Assembly: GCF_042466415.1 (NCBI RefSeq) | Contig: NZ_JAXHCH010000002.1 | Span: 2,046,001 to 2,110,000 of the forward strand | Source of the DNA: Albirhodobacter sp042466415 | Lineage (GTDB): Bacteria > Pseudomonadota > Alphaproteobacteria > Rhodobacterales > Rhodobacteraceae | Length of the DNA: 64,000 nt | Direction: 5' to 3' | Shown: in pieces, positions 44,795-53,919 of the stretch | Position numbering within the stretch: position 1 is the stretch's first letter | Layout: each line of letters opens with the position of its first letter | Notes under the pieces: generated by a model | Told to the model about the DNA's origin: nothing | Databases searched by the model: none | What the model saw: the letters and a program-made list of their open reading frames with translations, nothing else | Program-made: the position numbers and the translations under genes

Positions 44795-45874
44795 TTACTG
44801 CGCGTCAGAGGCCCAATCTGCCGCCTGCATTTCTCGTAGACGGGACGCTGTGCGCTCAAATTCGAAGCTACCTGTGCCCTCGATATAAAGCTGCTCGGGC
44901 GCTTCTGCTGCAGAACAGATCAGGCGTACCTTGGCCTCATACAGCGTATCAACCAACATAACGAAGCGCTTTGCCTCGTTAAAGTTGCTCGCCGAGAGCA
45001 GCGGAATATCATCAAGCACCAGCACGCGAACGGCATCAGCAATCGCGAGATAATCGGCCGCACCCAGCATCGAGCTACACAAATCCCAAAACGATGCGCG
45101 TCCGACACCGGCATAAAAACGGGGGATGACAACCTCCCGCCCTTTAACCGCGAGTTTCAGAGGGCCAGCCTTTTGCCCCCCCACAAGATCCGACCAGAGC
45201 CCCTCCACCGCAGCCTCACGGCCCGCGCCTGTGAAATAGACCTGTGCCCCCGCGAGCCGATGCTGGCGGTAATCTGTTTCGCTGACAATTTCCTGCACTT
45301 CCATCACCTGATTGATGAAGGCGATAAACGGCAAGAATAATTGCCGGTTCAATCCGTTTTTATAGAGATCTTCCGGCACACGGTTGGACGTTGTGACAAT
45401 CACCACACCCGCCTCTGTCAGGTATTCAAACAATCGACCAACGATCATGGCATCCGCGATATCTGTGATCTGCATCTCATCGAAGCATAACAGGCGGATC
45501 GATTGCGCGACCTCTTGCGCTACGGGCCGGATGGCGTCTTGCGCGCCGGTTTTGCGGGCCTCGTGAAGTTGCGCCTGAATCTCTTGCATGAAGGCATGGA
45601 AATGCACGCGTCTTTTGGGCACATCACACGCGTCGTAGAACAAATCCATTAACATCGATTTGCCGCGACCAACCCCCCCCCAAAGATAGAGGCCCTGCAC
45701 GGGTTGCGCGGAGGTTTTACCGAACAGGCCGAACAGACCTTTCTTGGGCGCAGGTTGTGCATCAAGCTCGCGGCGGACCCGCTCCAGCAGGGGCAAGACG
45801 GCGCGCTGCGCTGCGTCTGCACGAAGCGAACCATTGGCGACACGCGCCTCGTAAATCTCGATCAAGGTTTTCAT
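44795..45874 (-). CDS. zapE: Cell division protein ZapE (AFG1-like ATPase)
   Basis: AFG1/ZapE-type P-loop ATPase of 359 residues, associated with the division ring in E. coli and with protein quality control in mitochondria. Walker A is LWGGVGRGKSMLMDLF, then VHFHAFMQEIQAQLH, Walker B LCFDEMQITDIADAMI, the conserved VTTSNRVPEDLYKNGLNRQLFLPFI, and the C-terminal RFVMLVDTLYEAKVRLICSA. The ATG at 45874 follows CGGAGAGA. An in-frame ATG 60 bases upstream is less likely. It is convergent with folC and divergent from the DUF4170 gene. Confidence 0.93.
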   Translation of the reverse strand: MKTLIEIYEARVANGSLRADAAQRAVLPLLERVRRELDAQPAPKKGLFGLFGKTSAQPVQGLYLWGGVGRGKSMLMDLFYDACDVPKRRVHFHAFMQEIQAQLHEARKTGAQDAIRPVAQEVAQSIRLLCFDEMQITDIADAMIVGRLFEYLTEAGVVIVTTSNRVPEDLYKNGLNRQLFLPFIAFINQVMEVQEIVSETDYRQHRLAGAQVYFTGAGREAAVEGLWSDLVGGQKAGPLKLAVKGREVVIPRFYAGVGRASFWDLCSSMLGAADYLAIADAVRVLVLDDIPLLSASNFNEAKRFVMLVDTLYEAKVRLICSAAEAPEQLYIEGTGSFEFERTASRLREMQAADWASDAQ

Positions 45875-46014
45875 GTCTCTCCGATAGCGCGCGCCACCTC
45901 GTAAGGGAAGCCCCTCGCAGTCGGGGCATGTCACCGCGCCTCGTCTGTCCCACTTGAGCGCGCGGCCCGCATCGCATAGGGTTAGGCGCGTAATCTTATC
46001 GCCTAGGAGCCCAA

Positions 46015-46272
46015 ATGAGCGACAAATCCCCTCAACGCCTTCATCTTGTCTTCGGCGGCGATCTGATCGATCCCACGCGTACCGAGTTTAAAGACCCCGA
46101 AAATGTCCATGTCGTCGGCATCTTCCCCAACTACGAGGCCGCACATGCCGCGTGGAAGGCAGAAGCCCAGCGCACAGTCGATAACGCCCATACGCGCTAT
46201 TTCATCGCGCATCTGCATCGCCTGCGCGACGAAGCCGCACCGGCTTCCCCGACCGAGGAATTGGGCGGCTAA
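46015..46272 (+). CDS. DUF4170 family protein
   Basis: An 85-residue protein with the DUF4170 pattern: LHLVFGGDLIDPTRTEF, then VHVVGIFPNYEAAHAAWKAEAQRTVDNAHTRYF in pieces, and an acidic C-terminus. The function is unknown. In alphaproteobacteria it regularly stands just before waaA, as here with six bases between, so an accessory role in lipid A or Kdo addition can be guessed but not shown. TAGGAG precedes the ATG. Confidence 0.85.
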   Translation: MSDKSPQRLHLVFGGDLIDPTRTEFKDPENVHVVGIFPNYEAAHAAWKAEAQRTVDNAHTRYFIAHLHRLRDEAAPASPTEELGG

Positions 46273-46278
46273 TCTCTT

Positions 46279-47484
46279 ATGATCGGTCAACTCGTTCTCG
46301 GGATGTGGGCGGCGACGCGGCGCACGAAAACTGCGCAAACTCACACCGCCCCCCTCGGGAGCGAGCCCACGCGGCCCAAAGGGCCCGTGGTTTGGCTCAA
46401 TACGGCGCACGAGACTGATCTCGCCGCCGCGAAGTTGCTGGCGCGGTCGATGAGCGACAAGCGGCCCGATCTGGCGATTGTGGTCAATTGCGATTCCGCA
46501 TCGCTTCCACCGTCCGACTTGCCAAATGTGATTTGCGCCCCGTCAAACGGCGGCGCGCTCGCGTTTCTCGCGCGGTGGCGGCCGGATCTGATCGTCCATA
46601 TCGGTGCAAAGCTGCAGGCAGATCTCGTACCTCATATCGAGACACCACAGATGCTCGTCGGCGCAAGGGTCGAGCCGCCGCATGGAATGAGCGCCCGCCT
46701 TTGGCGCAAGGCGGAGCGCCTGATGCTTGCGAAAATGCGCGAAATTCATGTCGAGGATCAGGCGAGCGCGGGAGAAATCGCGCGTATGAAATTGCCGCCT
46801 GCGATCGTGTCCGGCGTGATCACGGAAACGCCAAACCCGTTGGAAGCATCCGAGGCCGAGCGGAACGCCTTTTCACAGACGCTGCGCGCGCGCCCGGTAT
46901 GGGCGGCCTTGGCGGTGCCTCAAGGCGAGGAACGCGCGGTTCTCGCCGCCCATGGCAAAGCCCTGCGCCATGCACATCGCACGTTGCTAATTCTCCAACC
47001 TGAGGATCCCGCGCGGGCGCATGAGCTTGCCGAAACCCTAGAGGAAGCAGGTTGGTCCATCGCAACTCGGTGGTCCGAGGGTGAACCCGATGATGACACC
47101 GAGATATTCATCGCAGATGATCCATCCGAAGCGGGACTATGGTATCGGATTGCGCCGCTGACCTTTTTGGGCGGAACTTTGTTTGGCAAGGGGAAGGCGC
47201 CCCGATCGCCCTTTGAGGCCGCCGCTCTTGGTTCAGCAATTTTGCATGGGCCGAACACCGCATGCTTCGCAACCGATTTTGAGCGTCTCGAGGCCGCGCG
47301 CGCCACACATCGCGTCGCCTCGGCATCTGGCTTAGGGGACGCGCTCGCGGATTTGCTCGCACCCGACCGGATGGCCATGCTTGCGCATAACGCTTGGGTC
47401 GTCACGTCAGGGGGGGCGGGCGTTACAATGGCGATCACCCATGCTATTCTGGCGCAACTTGAAACGCTGGAGATCCCCGCCTGA
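46279..47484 (+). CDS. waaA: 3-deoxy-D-manno-octulosonic acid transferase (GT30), divergent
   Basis: Kdo transferase of 401 residues that attaches Kdo to the lipid A precursor at the cytoplasmic face of the inner membrane. The GT30 outline is present: an N-terminal acceptor domain (VVWLNTAHETDLAAAKLL), TPQMLVGARV, and a C-terminal domain with FLGGTLFGKGKAPRSPFEAAALG. Several motifs differ from the standard: the usual SVGE reads HETD, the RHPER element reads QPEDPAR, and no clear N-terminal membrane helix is seen. Position between DUF4170 and lpxK supports the call. Its stop overlaps the lpxK start by one base. Confidence 0.85.
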   Translation: MIGQLVLGMWAATRRTKTAQTHTAPLGSEPTRPKGPVVWLNTAHETDLAAAKLLARSMSDKRPDLAIVVNCDSASLPPSDLPNVICAPSNGGALAFLARWRPDLIVHIGAKLQADLVPHIETPQMLVGARVEPPHGMSARLWRKAERLMLAKMREIHVEDQASAGEIARMKLPPAIVSGVITETPNPLEASEAERNAFSQTLRARPVWAALAVPQGEERAVLAAHGKALRHAHRTLLILQPEDPARAHELAETLEEAGWSIATRWSEGEPDDDTEIFIADDPSEAGLWYRIAPLTFLGGTLFGKGKAPRSPFEAAALGSAILHGPNTACFATDFERLEAARATHRVASASGLGDALADLLAPDRMAMLAHNAWVVTSGGAGVTMAITHAILAQLETLEIPA

Positions 47485-48467
47485 TGCAAGCCCCGTCCTT
47501 TTGGGATCGCAAATCGAGCTGGCAAGCGCGGATCCTCGCGCCCCTTGGTTTCCTCTACGCCGAGGGAACACGCCGCCGCATCGCCAATGCAACGCCTTGG
47601 CGCGCGCCCGTCCCCGTTATTTGCGTCGGAAACATCAATGCAGGCGGCACGGGAAAGACGCCGACAACCATCGCCGTACTACAACGTCTACAGGCGCGCG
47701 GGCTCGACGCGCATATCGTGTCGCGCGGGTTTGGTGGCTCGTTGGAGGGGCCGGTTCAGGTGAATGAGCGCATTCACACCGCCGCCCAAGTCGGCGACGA
47801 GCCTTTGCTGTTGTCAGCGTTCGGGCCGATGTGGGTCGCCAAGGATCGCGCGTCAGGGGCTCGCGCCGCAGTCGCGGCAGGGGCACAGGTAATTGTGCTG
47901 GATGACGGGCATCAGAACCCAAGTCTGGAAAAAGACCTGTCTTTGATCGTGGTCGACGCCGCGAAGGGCTTCGGCAACGGACGCTGCATTCCCGCAGGCC
48001 CATTGCGCGAGCCGCTTAACGTAGGGCTCGCGCGGGCCGATCTTGTGTTGTCCATCGGGGACGCGAAAGCGCAGGCCGCATTTGAGGAAGCTTGGGGCGA
48101 AGTGGTCGGGCTTCCCCGTTTGAAGGCAGCGTTGGCGCCACTGCAAACGGGTATGGATTGGGAAGGCCTAGAGGTCTTGGCCTTTGCGGGTATCGGCCAA
48201 CCTGAGAAGTTTTTCACAACTTTACGCAACCTCGGCGCCAAGCTGATTCGCGCAGAATCGTTGGACGATCACCAGCCCTACACACCCGCCCTTCTGACAC
48301 GGCTGGAAACGGAAGCACGGCTCTCGGGCGCGCAGTTGGTGACGACGGAAAAGGACGCGGCACGTCTCCCTGCGCATTTTCGTCCAAAAGTTTTGGCGCT
48401 TCCCGTGCGGCTGGCGATTGAGGACCCGGCTGCGTTGGACGCTGCGCTAGATCGTCTTGGGCTTTAA
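47484..48467 (+). CDS. lpxK: Tetraacyldisaccharide 4'-kinase
   Basis: Membrane-associated kinase of 327 residues that phosphorylates the 4' position of the lipid A disaccharide. The N-terminus SSWQARILAPLGFLYAEGTRRR forms the membrane-contact helix. The modified P-loop is NINAGGTGKTPTTIAVL, and the catalytic region has VIVLDDGHQNPSLEKDLSL. IPAGPLREPL follows, then VTTEKDAARLP near the C-terminus. It is the last gene of the DUF4170-waaA-lpxK operon (TGATG overlap). Confidence 0.95.
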   Translation: MQAPSFWDRKSSWQARILAPLGFLYAEGTRRRIANATPWRAPVPVICVGNINAGGTGKTPTTIAVLQRLQARGLDAHIVSRGFGGSLEGPVQVNERIHTAAQVGDEPLLLSAFGPMWVAKDRASGARAAVAAGAQVIVLDDGHQNPSLEKDLSLIVVDAAKGFGNGRCIPAGPLREPLNVGLARADLVLSIGDAKAQAAFEEAWGEVVGLPRLKAALAPLQTGMDWEGLEVLAFAGIGQPEKFFTTLRNLGAKLIRAESLDDHQPYTPALLTRLETEARLSGAQLVTTEKDAARLPAHFRPKVLALPVRLAIEDPAALDAALDRLGL

Positions 48468-48518
48468 GCCGTTCGCTCCAAGCCTGCCGCTGATATCTAC
48501 TGTTATAAAGATATTAAT

Positions 48519-48545
48519 ACGCCCCGCTAAACCTTAGCGGGGCGT
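48519..48545. terminator. Hairpin between lpxK and dsbA-like genes
   Basis: A perfect 12-bp stem (48519-48530 with 48534-48545) with a three-base loop lies between two convergent genes. The plus-strand tail is TGAATTTT, moderately T-rich. Confidence 0.7.
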
Positions 48546-48569
48546 TGAATTTTGACCTGTAGCGCTCGC

Positions 48570-49235
48570 TTACTGCGCGAGCTTCGCGTCGAGGATGGCT
48601 TTGAGGTCGGCGTAGCTCATGTTGGAATTCTTCTCGCCGTCGATGATAAGCGTTGGCGTACCTTGCACATCATCCGCTTCGGCGCGCGCTTGGAATGTCG
48701 CAACCATCTGCTCGGCTCGCGCATCATCCGACATACAAGCGTCGATCGCCTCCGAGGTCAGCCCTGCTTTGAGACCGATTTTCTTGAGATTCTCGGTAAT
48801 CGTCGCCGGATCACCATCCCCAATCCAAGTTCCTTGCGTCGAGTAGATCATATCGTTGATCGGGTAGTACTTCGTCACCCCACCGCAATTCGCGACCTGC
48901 GCGGCCTTGAGGCCAAAGGCATCAAAGTAAACCTCGCGGTGGATGAACTGCACCTTGCCCGTGTCGATATATTCCGCCTTCAGCTTGTCAAACACCGTAT
49001 CGTGGAACGTCGCACAATGCGGGCATGTGTAGCTTGCGTATTCAATCACAGTGATCGGCGCTTGTGCCGAACCCAGCGGGATATCTGGCAACAGGTTCGC
49101 TTCTTCGGCTTGCGCTGCAGCCGGAACCGAAAGGTTACCCTGCGCGCCACTGTTCATGCTCGAAAAAGCATAACCGCCGACCGCTAGCGCCGCGACTGCC
49201 GCGACAGCTCCAAGGATCAATTTATTGTTCGACAT
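48570..49235 (-). CDS. DsbA-family thiol-disulfide oxidoreductase (Com1-like)
   Basis: Periplasmic thioredoxin-fold protein of 221 residues. An uncleaved or cleavable N-terminal hydrophobic segment (residues 6-24) is followed by the domain ITVIEYASYTCPHCATFH, with the active-site pair Cys71 and Cys74, and the cis-proline loop GTPTLIIDG. Further cysteines (ANCGG, DACMSD) may form a structural disulfide. It directly follows the DUF721 gene with no gap. I recall dsbA-DUF721-mutY being a common order in Rhodobacteraceae, often with smc alongside. Here smc is about 25 kb away. Confidence 0.92.
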   Translation of the reverse strand: MSNNKLILGAVAAVAALAVGGYAFSSMNSGAQGNLSVPAAAQAEEANLLPDIPLGSAQAPITVIEYASYTCPHCATFHDTVFDKLKAEYIDTGKVQFIHREVYFDAFGLKAAQVANCGGVTKYYPINDMIYSTQGTWIGDGDPATITENLKKIGLKAGLTSEAIDACMSDDARAEQMVATFQARAEADDVQGTPTLIIDGEKNSNMSYADLKAILDAKLAQ

Positions 49236-49847
49236 TTAATCGCCTTTCTTTCCACCGGACCGCTGTTCAGTCCGCGCGAGAACATTTGTTGCAAGCATTT
49301 CAATAGCGGCGCGAAGCCGGTCATCTCCAACTCCCTCCGCAGTTTCCCGCGCCTGCGCAACGACTTGGGGGGAAGGCGCGGGTTTTTCGACTGTCGTGGC
49401 CGCGCCAAATTGCGCCTGCCCTTCAGAAAACCCGATCGGTGCCGTTTGGGTCAGCACCACTTTGGAAATTGCGCTATAACCATAGCAAGCGTTGACGCGG
49501 TCGCGAATTTTATCACGGCTCATCATCAGCATTGGTGCCGCAGCCCCCGTCGTCAGCAGCGTAAGCGTCGCCCCGAATCCATCGCGCCCGTATCCGATTT
49601 TGACCGGACGCGTGCATTTGGCAAACTCCTCGCCCACGACCTCATGCCAATGCGTGAGCAGCTTCGCAACCGCGAAACCACGTGTTTCGCCGGCAACGCG
49701 GATTCGTTCGCGCAGCAAACCTACGGTGGGCTCGAACCCCCGCATCCGCCGCCTTGGGCTCGGACCTGATGCAGCCGCACCCTTTTTAGCCGCGGTTTTG
49801 CGCGGCTTTGCCGATTCCGGCGGCTCAAAGGGTGTTTGGTTTTCCAT
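49236..49847 (-). CDS. DUF721 (DciA-like) protein
   Basis: A 203-residue protein. A basic, low-complexity N-terminus (KPRKTAAKKGAAASGPSPRRR) leads to the DUF721 core (HWHEVVGEEFAKCTRPVKIGYG, then ATLTLLTTGAAAPML and INxCYG-like VNACYGYSAISKVVLTQT). The DciA proteins of this family help load the replicative helicase, but whether this branch does so is not known. The C-terminal third is variable. Its stop codon is immediately followed by the dsbA-like start, so the two are coupled. It is divergent from mutY. Confidence 0.85.
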   Translation of the reverse strand: MENQTPFEPPESAKPRKTAAKKGAAASGPSPRRRMRGFEPTVGLLRERIRVAGETRGFAVAKLLTHWHEVVGEEFAKCTRPVKIGYGRDGFGATLTLLTTGAAAPMLMMSRDKIRDRVNACYGYSAISKVVLTQTAPIGFSEGQAQFGAATTVEKPAPSPQVVAQARETAEGVGDDRLRAAIEMLATNVLARTEQRSGGKKGD

Positions 49848-49928
49848 CTGGGTGTTCCTCGTTCGCGCCCTATACTATGCGCAAGGGCGGGTGATGCCAC
49901 CCAAATGCGTGAGGAGGCGCCATAAACA

Positions 49929-50960
49929 TTGCGTGACGACACAGATATCAGCGCCGCGTTGCTCGCGTGGTATGACCGTTCCGCGCGCGTGATGCCTTGG
50001 CGGGTGTCACCAGCGGATCGCGCTGCCGGCATTCGGCCCGATCCTTACGCGACGTGGCTATCGGAAGTGATGCTACAACAAACAACGGTCGCCGCCGTGC
50101 GGGACTATTTCCGGCGCTTCACCGATCGGTGGCCAACGGTGGAGGCATTAGCGCACGCGCAGGACGCCGATGTCATGGCCCAATGGGCAGGATTAGGCTA
50201 TTACGCGAGGGCGCGTAACCTGCTGAAGTGCGCGCGCGCGGTTGCCGAGCGCGGCGGATTTCCCGAGTCCGCCGCAGAACTGCAAACCCTCCCCGGAATT
50301 GGCCCTTACACTTCAGCGGCAATCGCCTCCATCGCCTTCGACGAACCTGCCCCTGTTGTAGATGGCAATGTCGAGCGCGTCGTATCGCGACTGTTTGAAA
50401 TCACAAAAGAGCTTCCCGACGCGAAACCCGATATTTTTGAGGCGACCAGCCGAATCACGCCAACGCTACGGCCGGGCGACTTTGCGCAAGCGATGATGGA
50501 TCTTGGTGCGACGATCTGCACCCCGCGCAAGCCGGTATGCGCGCTTTGCCCGCTCTCGCAGGACTGCCGCGCGCGCGAAAGTGGCACCGCGGAGACATTG
50601 CCGCGCAAAAAACCGAAGCCTGTTAAACCCGAATGTTTCGGGATCGTCTGGATTGCCCAAAACCAAGGTGCGACTCTGGTAGAGACGCGGCCTGAGAAAG
50701 GGCTGTTGGGCGGGACGGTCGGTTTCCCCACGACCGATTGGCGGAACACGCCGATTGACCTTCCGCCTGTCGCCGCCGAGTGGCGCACCGTGCCGACGAA
50801 TGTACGACACACGTTCACGCATTTTCACCTGACGCTCGAAGTGCGCGTCGCACAAACGCAAGGCAACCCCGAGCGCGGAGAGTTCGACCCGCTGTTCGAT
50901 CCCGCCCATCTCCCGACGTTGATGCGAAAAGCCTGGGACGCCGCCGTTCCGTTTTTGTGA
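49929..50960 (+). CDS. mutY: Adenine DNA glycosylase MutY
   Basis: Base-excision repair glycosylase of 343 residues that removes adenine opposite 8-oxoguanine. Catalytic Glu46 lies in WLSEVMLQQTTV and Asp145 in PVVDGNVERVV. The helix-hairpin-helix is LPGIGPYTSAAI. The 4Fe-4S ligands Cys197, Cys204, Cys207 and Cys213 have the C-x6-C-x2-C-x5-C spacing, and a C-terminal NUDIX-like domain follows. The start appears to be TTG at 49929, since an in-frame TAA lies two codons upstream. A GAGGAGG site is about twelve bases away, a long spacing. Confidence 0.95.
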   Translation: MRDDTDISAALLAWYDRSARVMPWRVSPADRAAGIRPDPYATWLSEVMLQQTTVAAVRDYFRRFTDRWPTVEALAHAQDADVMAQWAGLGYYARARNLLKCARAVAERGGFPESAAELQTLPGIGPYTSAAIASIAFDEPAPVVDGNVERVVSRLFEITKELPDAKPDIFEATSRITPTLRPGDFAQAMMDLGATICTPRKPVCALCPLSQDCRARESGTAETLPRKKPKPVKPECFGIVWIAQNQGATLVETRPEKGLLGGTVGFPTTDWRNTPIDLPPVAAEWRTVPTNVRHTFTHFHLTLEVRVAQTQGNPERGEFDPLFDPAHLPTLMRKAWDAAVPFL

Positions 50961-51055
50961 GCACATCCTATGCTACGATGTCGCGTTGTATCGGGCGCAA
51001 CTTTCGATATTCTTTCACTACCCCGTTGTTCCATGCGCGAGAGTAAGTGTGTTTG

Positions 51056-52183
51056 ATGGCAAATGACTTCACGACAGTCCGCCGCGCCTTGCCGTTTTGG
51101 CTATCGTTGGGGATGATCCCGCTACTTGCGATTGGCGCTGTGCAGGGTGGTTGGACACTGGCTCTGCCGCCGCTTTACGGGTGGCTGTTCATCACCCTCC
51201 TCGATGCGATTTTGGGACGCAACACGGATCAACCCGATACGCAGACGCCCGATGCCGATCTATTCTGGTATCGCCTCATCACGCTGCTCTGGTTTCCCGT
51301 GCAGGTCGTCACGGTGTTCTCGCTGATCTATTATGTGACGCACACGGATCATTTGTCCCTCGGTGAGAGCTTAGGCCTGTTTTTTGGCATGGGCGTTGCC
51401 GCTGGAACAATCGGGATCGTCTACTCACATGAATTGATGCACCAAAAAAGCAAGCTGGAGCGCTGGATGGGCGATCTGTTGCTGGCGAGCGTGCTCTATT
51501 CGCATTTCCGCTCTGAGCATCTTTTGGTGCATCACTGGCATGTCGGAACACCGATGGACGGCGTTACAGCGCGCTACAATGAGGGGTTTCATCGGTTCTT
51601 CCCGCGCGTTTTGAAAGAATGTCCGCGCTCGGCATGGGCCGCCGAAACCCGCAAGCTGGCCCGCGCCAAGCGCAGCACATGGCACCGATCCAACCCGTTT
51701 TGGCGCTACGCCGCATTGCAGGGCGGTATGCTCCTCTTAGCCTTCATCCTTGGCGGATGGGCGGGGATCGGGCTTTTCATCGTTCAGGCCGTCGTCGCTA
51801 TTTGGCAGTTGGAACTGACAAATTACATCGAGCATTACGGCCTTACGCGCGAACATCTCGGCGACGGGAAATATGAACATGTTAAGCCACACCATTCGTG
51901 GAATGCCGATCACACTGCCTCAAATTGGTTGATGATTAACCTCCAGCGACATTCGGACCATCACTATAAGCCTGACCGGCGCTTCCCGTTGCTACAAACT
52001 TATGATGCCGATGCAGCTCCGCAACTACCGCTGGGCTATCCCGCAATGGCTGCTGTCGCGATGATCCCGCCGCTTTGGCGCAGGCGTATGAACCCGCGCG
52101 TGCGGGCATGGCGTCGTCAGCATTATCCGCATATCACCGATTGGTCTGCTTATAATAAGGGCCAGACGCCAAAACGGTATTGA
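51056..52183 (+). CDS. alkB: Alkane 1-monooxygenase (AlkB)
   Basis: Membrane di-iron hydroxylase of 375 residues that oxidises medium-chain n-alkanes to 1-alkanols. The histidine clusters are present: HELMH (125-129), EHLLVHHWHVGTP (154 onward), and the C-terminal LQRHSDHHYKPDRRF, together with NYIEHYGL. About six membrane helices surround them. It needs a rubredoxin and a rubredoxin reductase, neither of which adjoins it; the ferredoxin-type reductase at 14.5-15.7 kb is one possible donor. The ATG at 51056 has a weak ribosome-binding site. Confidence 0.95.
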   Translation: MANDFTTVRRALPFWLSLGMIPLLAIGAVQGGWTLALPPLYGWLFITLLDAILGRNTDQPDTQTPDADLFWYRLITLLWFPVQVVTVFSLIYYVTHTDHLSLGESLGLFFGMGVAAGTIGIVYSHELMHQKSKLERWMGDLLLASVLYSHFRSEHLLVHHWHVGTPMDGVTARYNEGFHRFFPRVLKECPRSAWAAETRKLARAKRSTWHRSNPFWRYAALQGGMLLLAFILGGWAGIGLFIVQAVVAIWQLELTNYIEHYGLTREHLGDGKYEHVKPHHSWNADHTASNWLMINLQRHSDHHYKPDRRFPLLQTYDADAAPQLPLGYPAMAAVAMIPPLWRRRMNPRVRAWRRQHYPHITDWSAYNKGQTPKRY

Positions 52184-52210
52184 TGCCTCCGGCCTGATAC
52201 AGCGGGTGAA

Positions 52211-53308
52211 TTAGAATTGGTCCATGAAGCTACGATCAATCCGGTCTTTCAACCGCCAAACCAAGTTGCCGGCAAAGCCCAGCCCTGACTTCTCGCCGAA
52301 AGCCCGTTTCCCGCCAAGCGATACAAGTTTCAAATAATCGGTCTGGGGATTGTAGTGATCCAACGCCTCACCCGCCAAGGATTTGCGCAAATTCGCGAGC
52401 AAGATCGGGGCTTGGCGCACGGCATAGACCCCCGCTTTCGGACGCGGGGTGACAGTCATATTCGCGCAATCTCCGACTGCAAAAACGCCTTTTTCATTCG
52501 TTTCAAGGGATCGATTTACGTCGATAAATCCATCCTTCGTCACCAAACCCGTGGAGGGTACCCAAGCGTGAGGTGTCGCCCCTGCAGCGCCCACCACAAA
52601 ATTCGCCTCAAAGACGCGACCATCCGTGAAGACCACTCCGCGCTCGCGGACCTCCGCGACCTCCACGCCCTCGAGTACCTGAACGCCATTCGCGTCGAGT
52701 TCTTTGCGAACACGTTTTTGAGCCTTCACGCTATTTGCTGACAAGATACGCCCGCGATCGAGCAAACGCACAGACACCGGTTCCCGCGCGCCCCTCAACG
52801 CGAAGGCCATTGCCATCGCCAGCTCGGCACCCGCTATTCCGCCACCGATAATGATGACATGCTTCGGGCCTGCCGTACTCCGAAATGCGTCCCAACGCGC
52901 GGAGAACGGGCCCAAGGGCTTTACCGGAATTGCGTATTGTCTAAATCCTTGCAAGCCATCCATCCGCGAGGTGATCCCCACGTCGATTGAGGCGAAATCA
53001 TAAGAAACGCTTTCACCGTTCTCCAGATGGATAAGCTTATGCGCCAGATCTATGCCCTTCGCTTCCCCGTCGATCAACGTCGCGTTTGCTTTTTGCGCGA
53101 GGGCGGCGAGATCGATATCCAATTCTTTGCGCGTGTAGTGCCCTGCGACGAACCCCGGTAGCATGCCTGAATAAGGCGCTGTGGGGCCCGGATTGATCAC
53201 CGTAACCTGCGCACCCTCCAGTGGCGCGGAGGTCATCCCCTGCAACACAAGGGCATGTGTGTGGCCACCGCCGACCAGCACAACAGACTTTTCGGGTTTC
53301 TCGCTCAT
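52211..53308 (-). CDS. FAD-dependent pyridine nucleotide oxidoreductase of the SelD-associated type
   Basis: A 365-residue flavoprotein with NDH-2-like folds. The first FAD motif is the unusual SVVLVGGGHTHALVLQGM, with NPGPTAPYSGMLPGFVAG after it. The second nucleotide motif is VIIIGGGIAGAELAMAMA, and NEKGVFAVGDCANM is the C-terminal FAD contact. The GGGHTHA form is what I recall for the TIGR03169 family, often fused to the N-terminus of selenophosphate synthase (SelD). Here it is free-standing and no selD is in the window. It is followed upstream by a rhodanese gene. Substrate and acceptor are unknown. Confidence 0.82.
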   Translation of the reverse strand: MSEKPEKSVVLVGGGHTHALVLQGMTSAPLEGAQVTVINPGPTAPYSGMLPGFVAGHYTRKELDIDLAALAQKANATLIDGEAKGIDLAHKLIHLENGESVSYDFASIDVGITSRMDGLQGFRQYAIPVKPLGPFSARWDAFRSTAGPKHVIIIGGGIAGAELAMAMAFALRGAREPVSVRLLDRGRILSANSVKAQKRVRKELDANGVQVLEGVEVAEVRERGVVFTDGRVFEANFVVGAAGATPHAWVPSTGLVTKDGFIDVNRSLETNEKGVFAVGDCANMTVTPRPKAGVYAVRQAPILLANLRKSLAGEALDHYNPQTDYLKLVSLGGKRAFGEKSGLGFAGNLVWRLKDRIDRSFMDQF

Positions 53309-53335
53309 GATCTCATCTCGTTTGGTTCGCCAAAG

Positions 53336-53857
53336 TCAGGATTTAATCGCGCTTAATTCAGCCTCGGTCGGCGCCCGCAACGGCAACCCTTGCTCAATGT
53401 AACCCGGCCCAGCACCGGATCCGATCATACCTTCGGGGACATCGAGCACATCGGTAAAACCAGCCTTCGCCAGCCGCTCATTCATCCGGTCGGATCTGAC
53501 ACCGCGCGCGCAAATCAACGCCAAGGGTCGTACCCCCATTTGCGTAAAGATGGATTGAAGAGCCGCCTCGAAATCATCACGCCGCATATCGATCAGGGTC
53601 GCAGGCGCGGCGACGCCCGTGGCCTGCCATTCATCGGGTCGGCGAATATCGACGAGATAAATCTCCCCGGCCTCCGCCATTTCAAAGGCTTGGCGCGCAG
53701 TGATCGCGCCCGCGGCATCGGAATCTGCAAAGACGTTGAACCAGCGCGTCGATACGAAGGCCGCCCCCGCCAGCGCCGCCGCGCTACCGAACAAGACCCA
53801 TCTCCGATTTACCTTCAAGGCTCCCGCATCTAAGCGACTGACCCCAGATTTTGGCAT
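53336..53857 (-). CDS. Membrane-anchored rhodanese-domain protein
   Basis: A 173-residue protein with an N-terminal export or anchor segment (WVLFGSAAALAGAAFV at about residues 20-36) and one rhodanese domain. The domain shows YLVDIRRPDEWQATG and the active-site cysteine in LICARGVRSDRM, so it is probably active in moving sulfane sulfur in the periplasm. It stands 27 bases upstream of the FAD oxidoreductase gene in the same direction. The pair may act on a sulfur compound, though this is inference only. Confidence 0.85.
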   Translation of the reverse strand: MPKSGVSRLDAGALKVNRRWVLFGSAAALAGAAFVSTRWFNVFADSDAAGAITARQAFEMAEAGEIYLVDIRRPDEWQATGVAAPATLIDMRRDDFEAALQSIFTQMGVRPLALICARGVRSDRMNERLAKAGFTDVLDVPEGMIGSGAGPGYIEQGLPLRAPTEAELSAIKS

Positions 53858-53919
53858 TACGCACCGCCCCTATACCGCAAACATAGTCTTCCAATAGGCG
53901 ATCAAGATGGCGATCCTTG

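Noticed and set aside
52211..53308. Possible fusion of the oxidoreductase to SelD
   Set aside because: The frame stops at 365 residues and is followed by the end of alkB on the other strand. No selenophosphate synthase domain is present.
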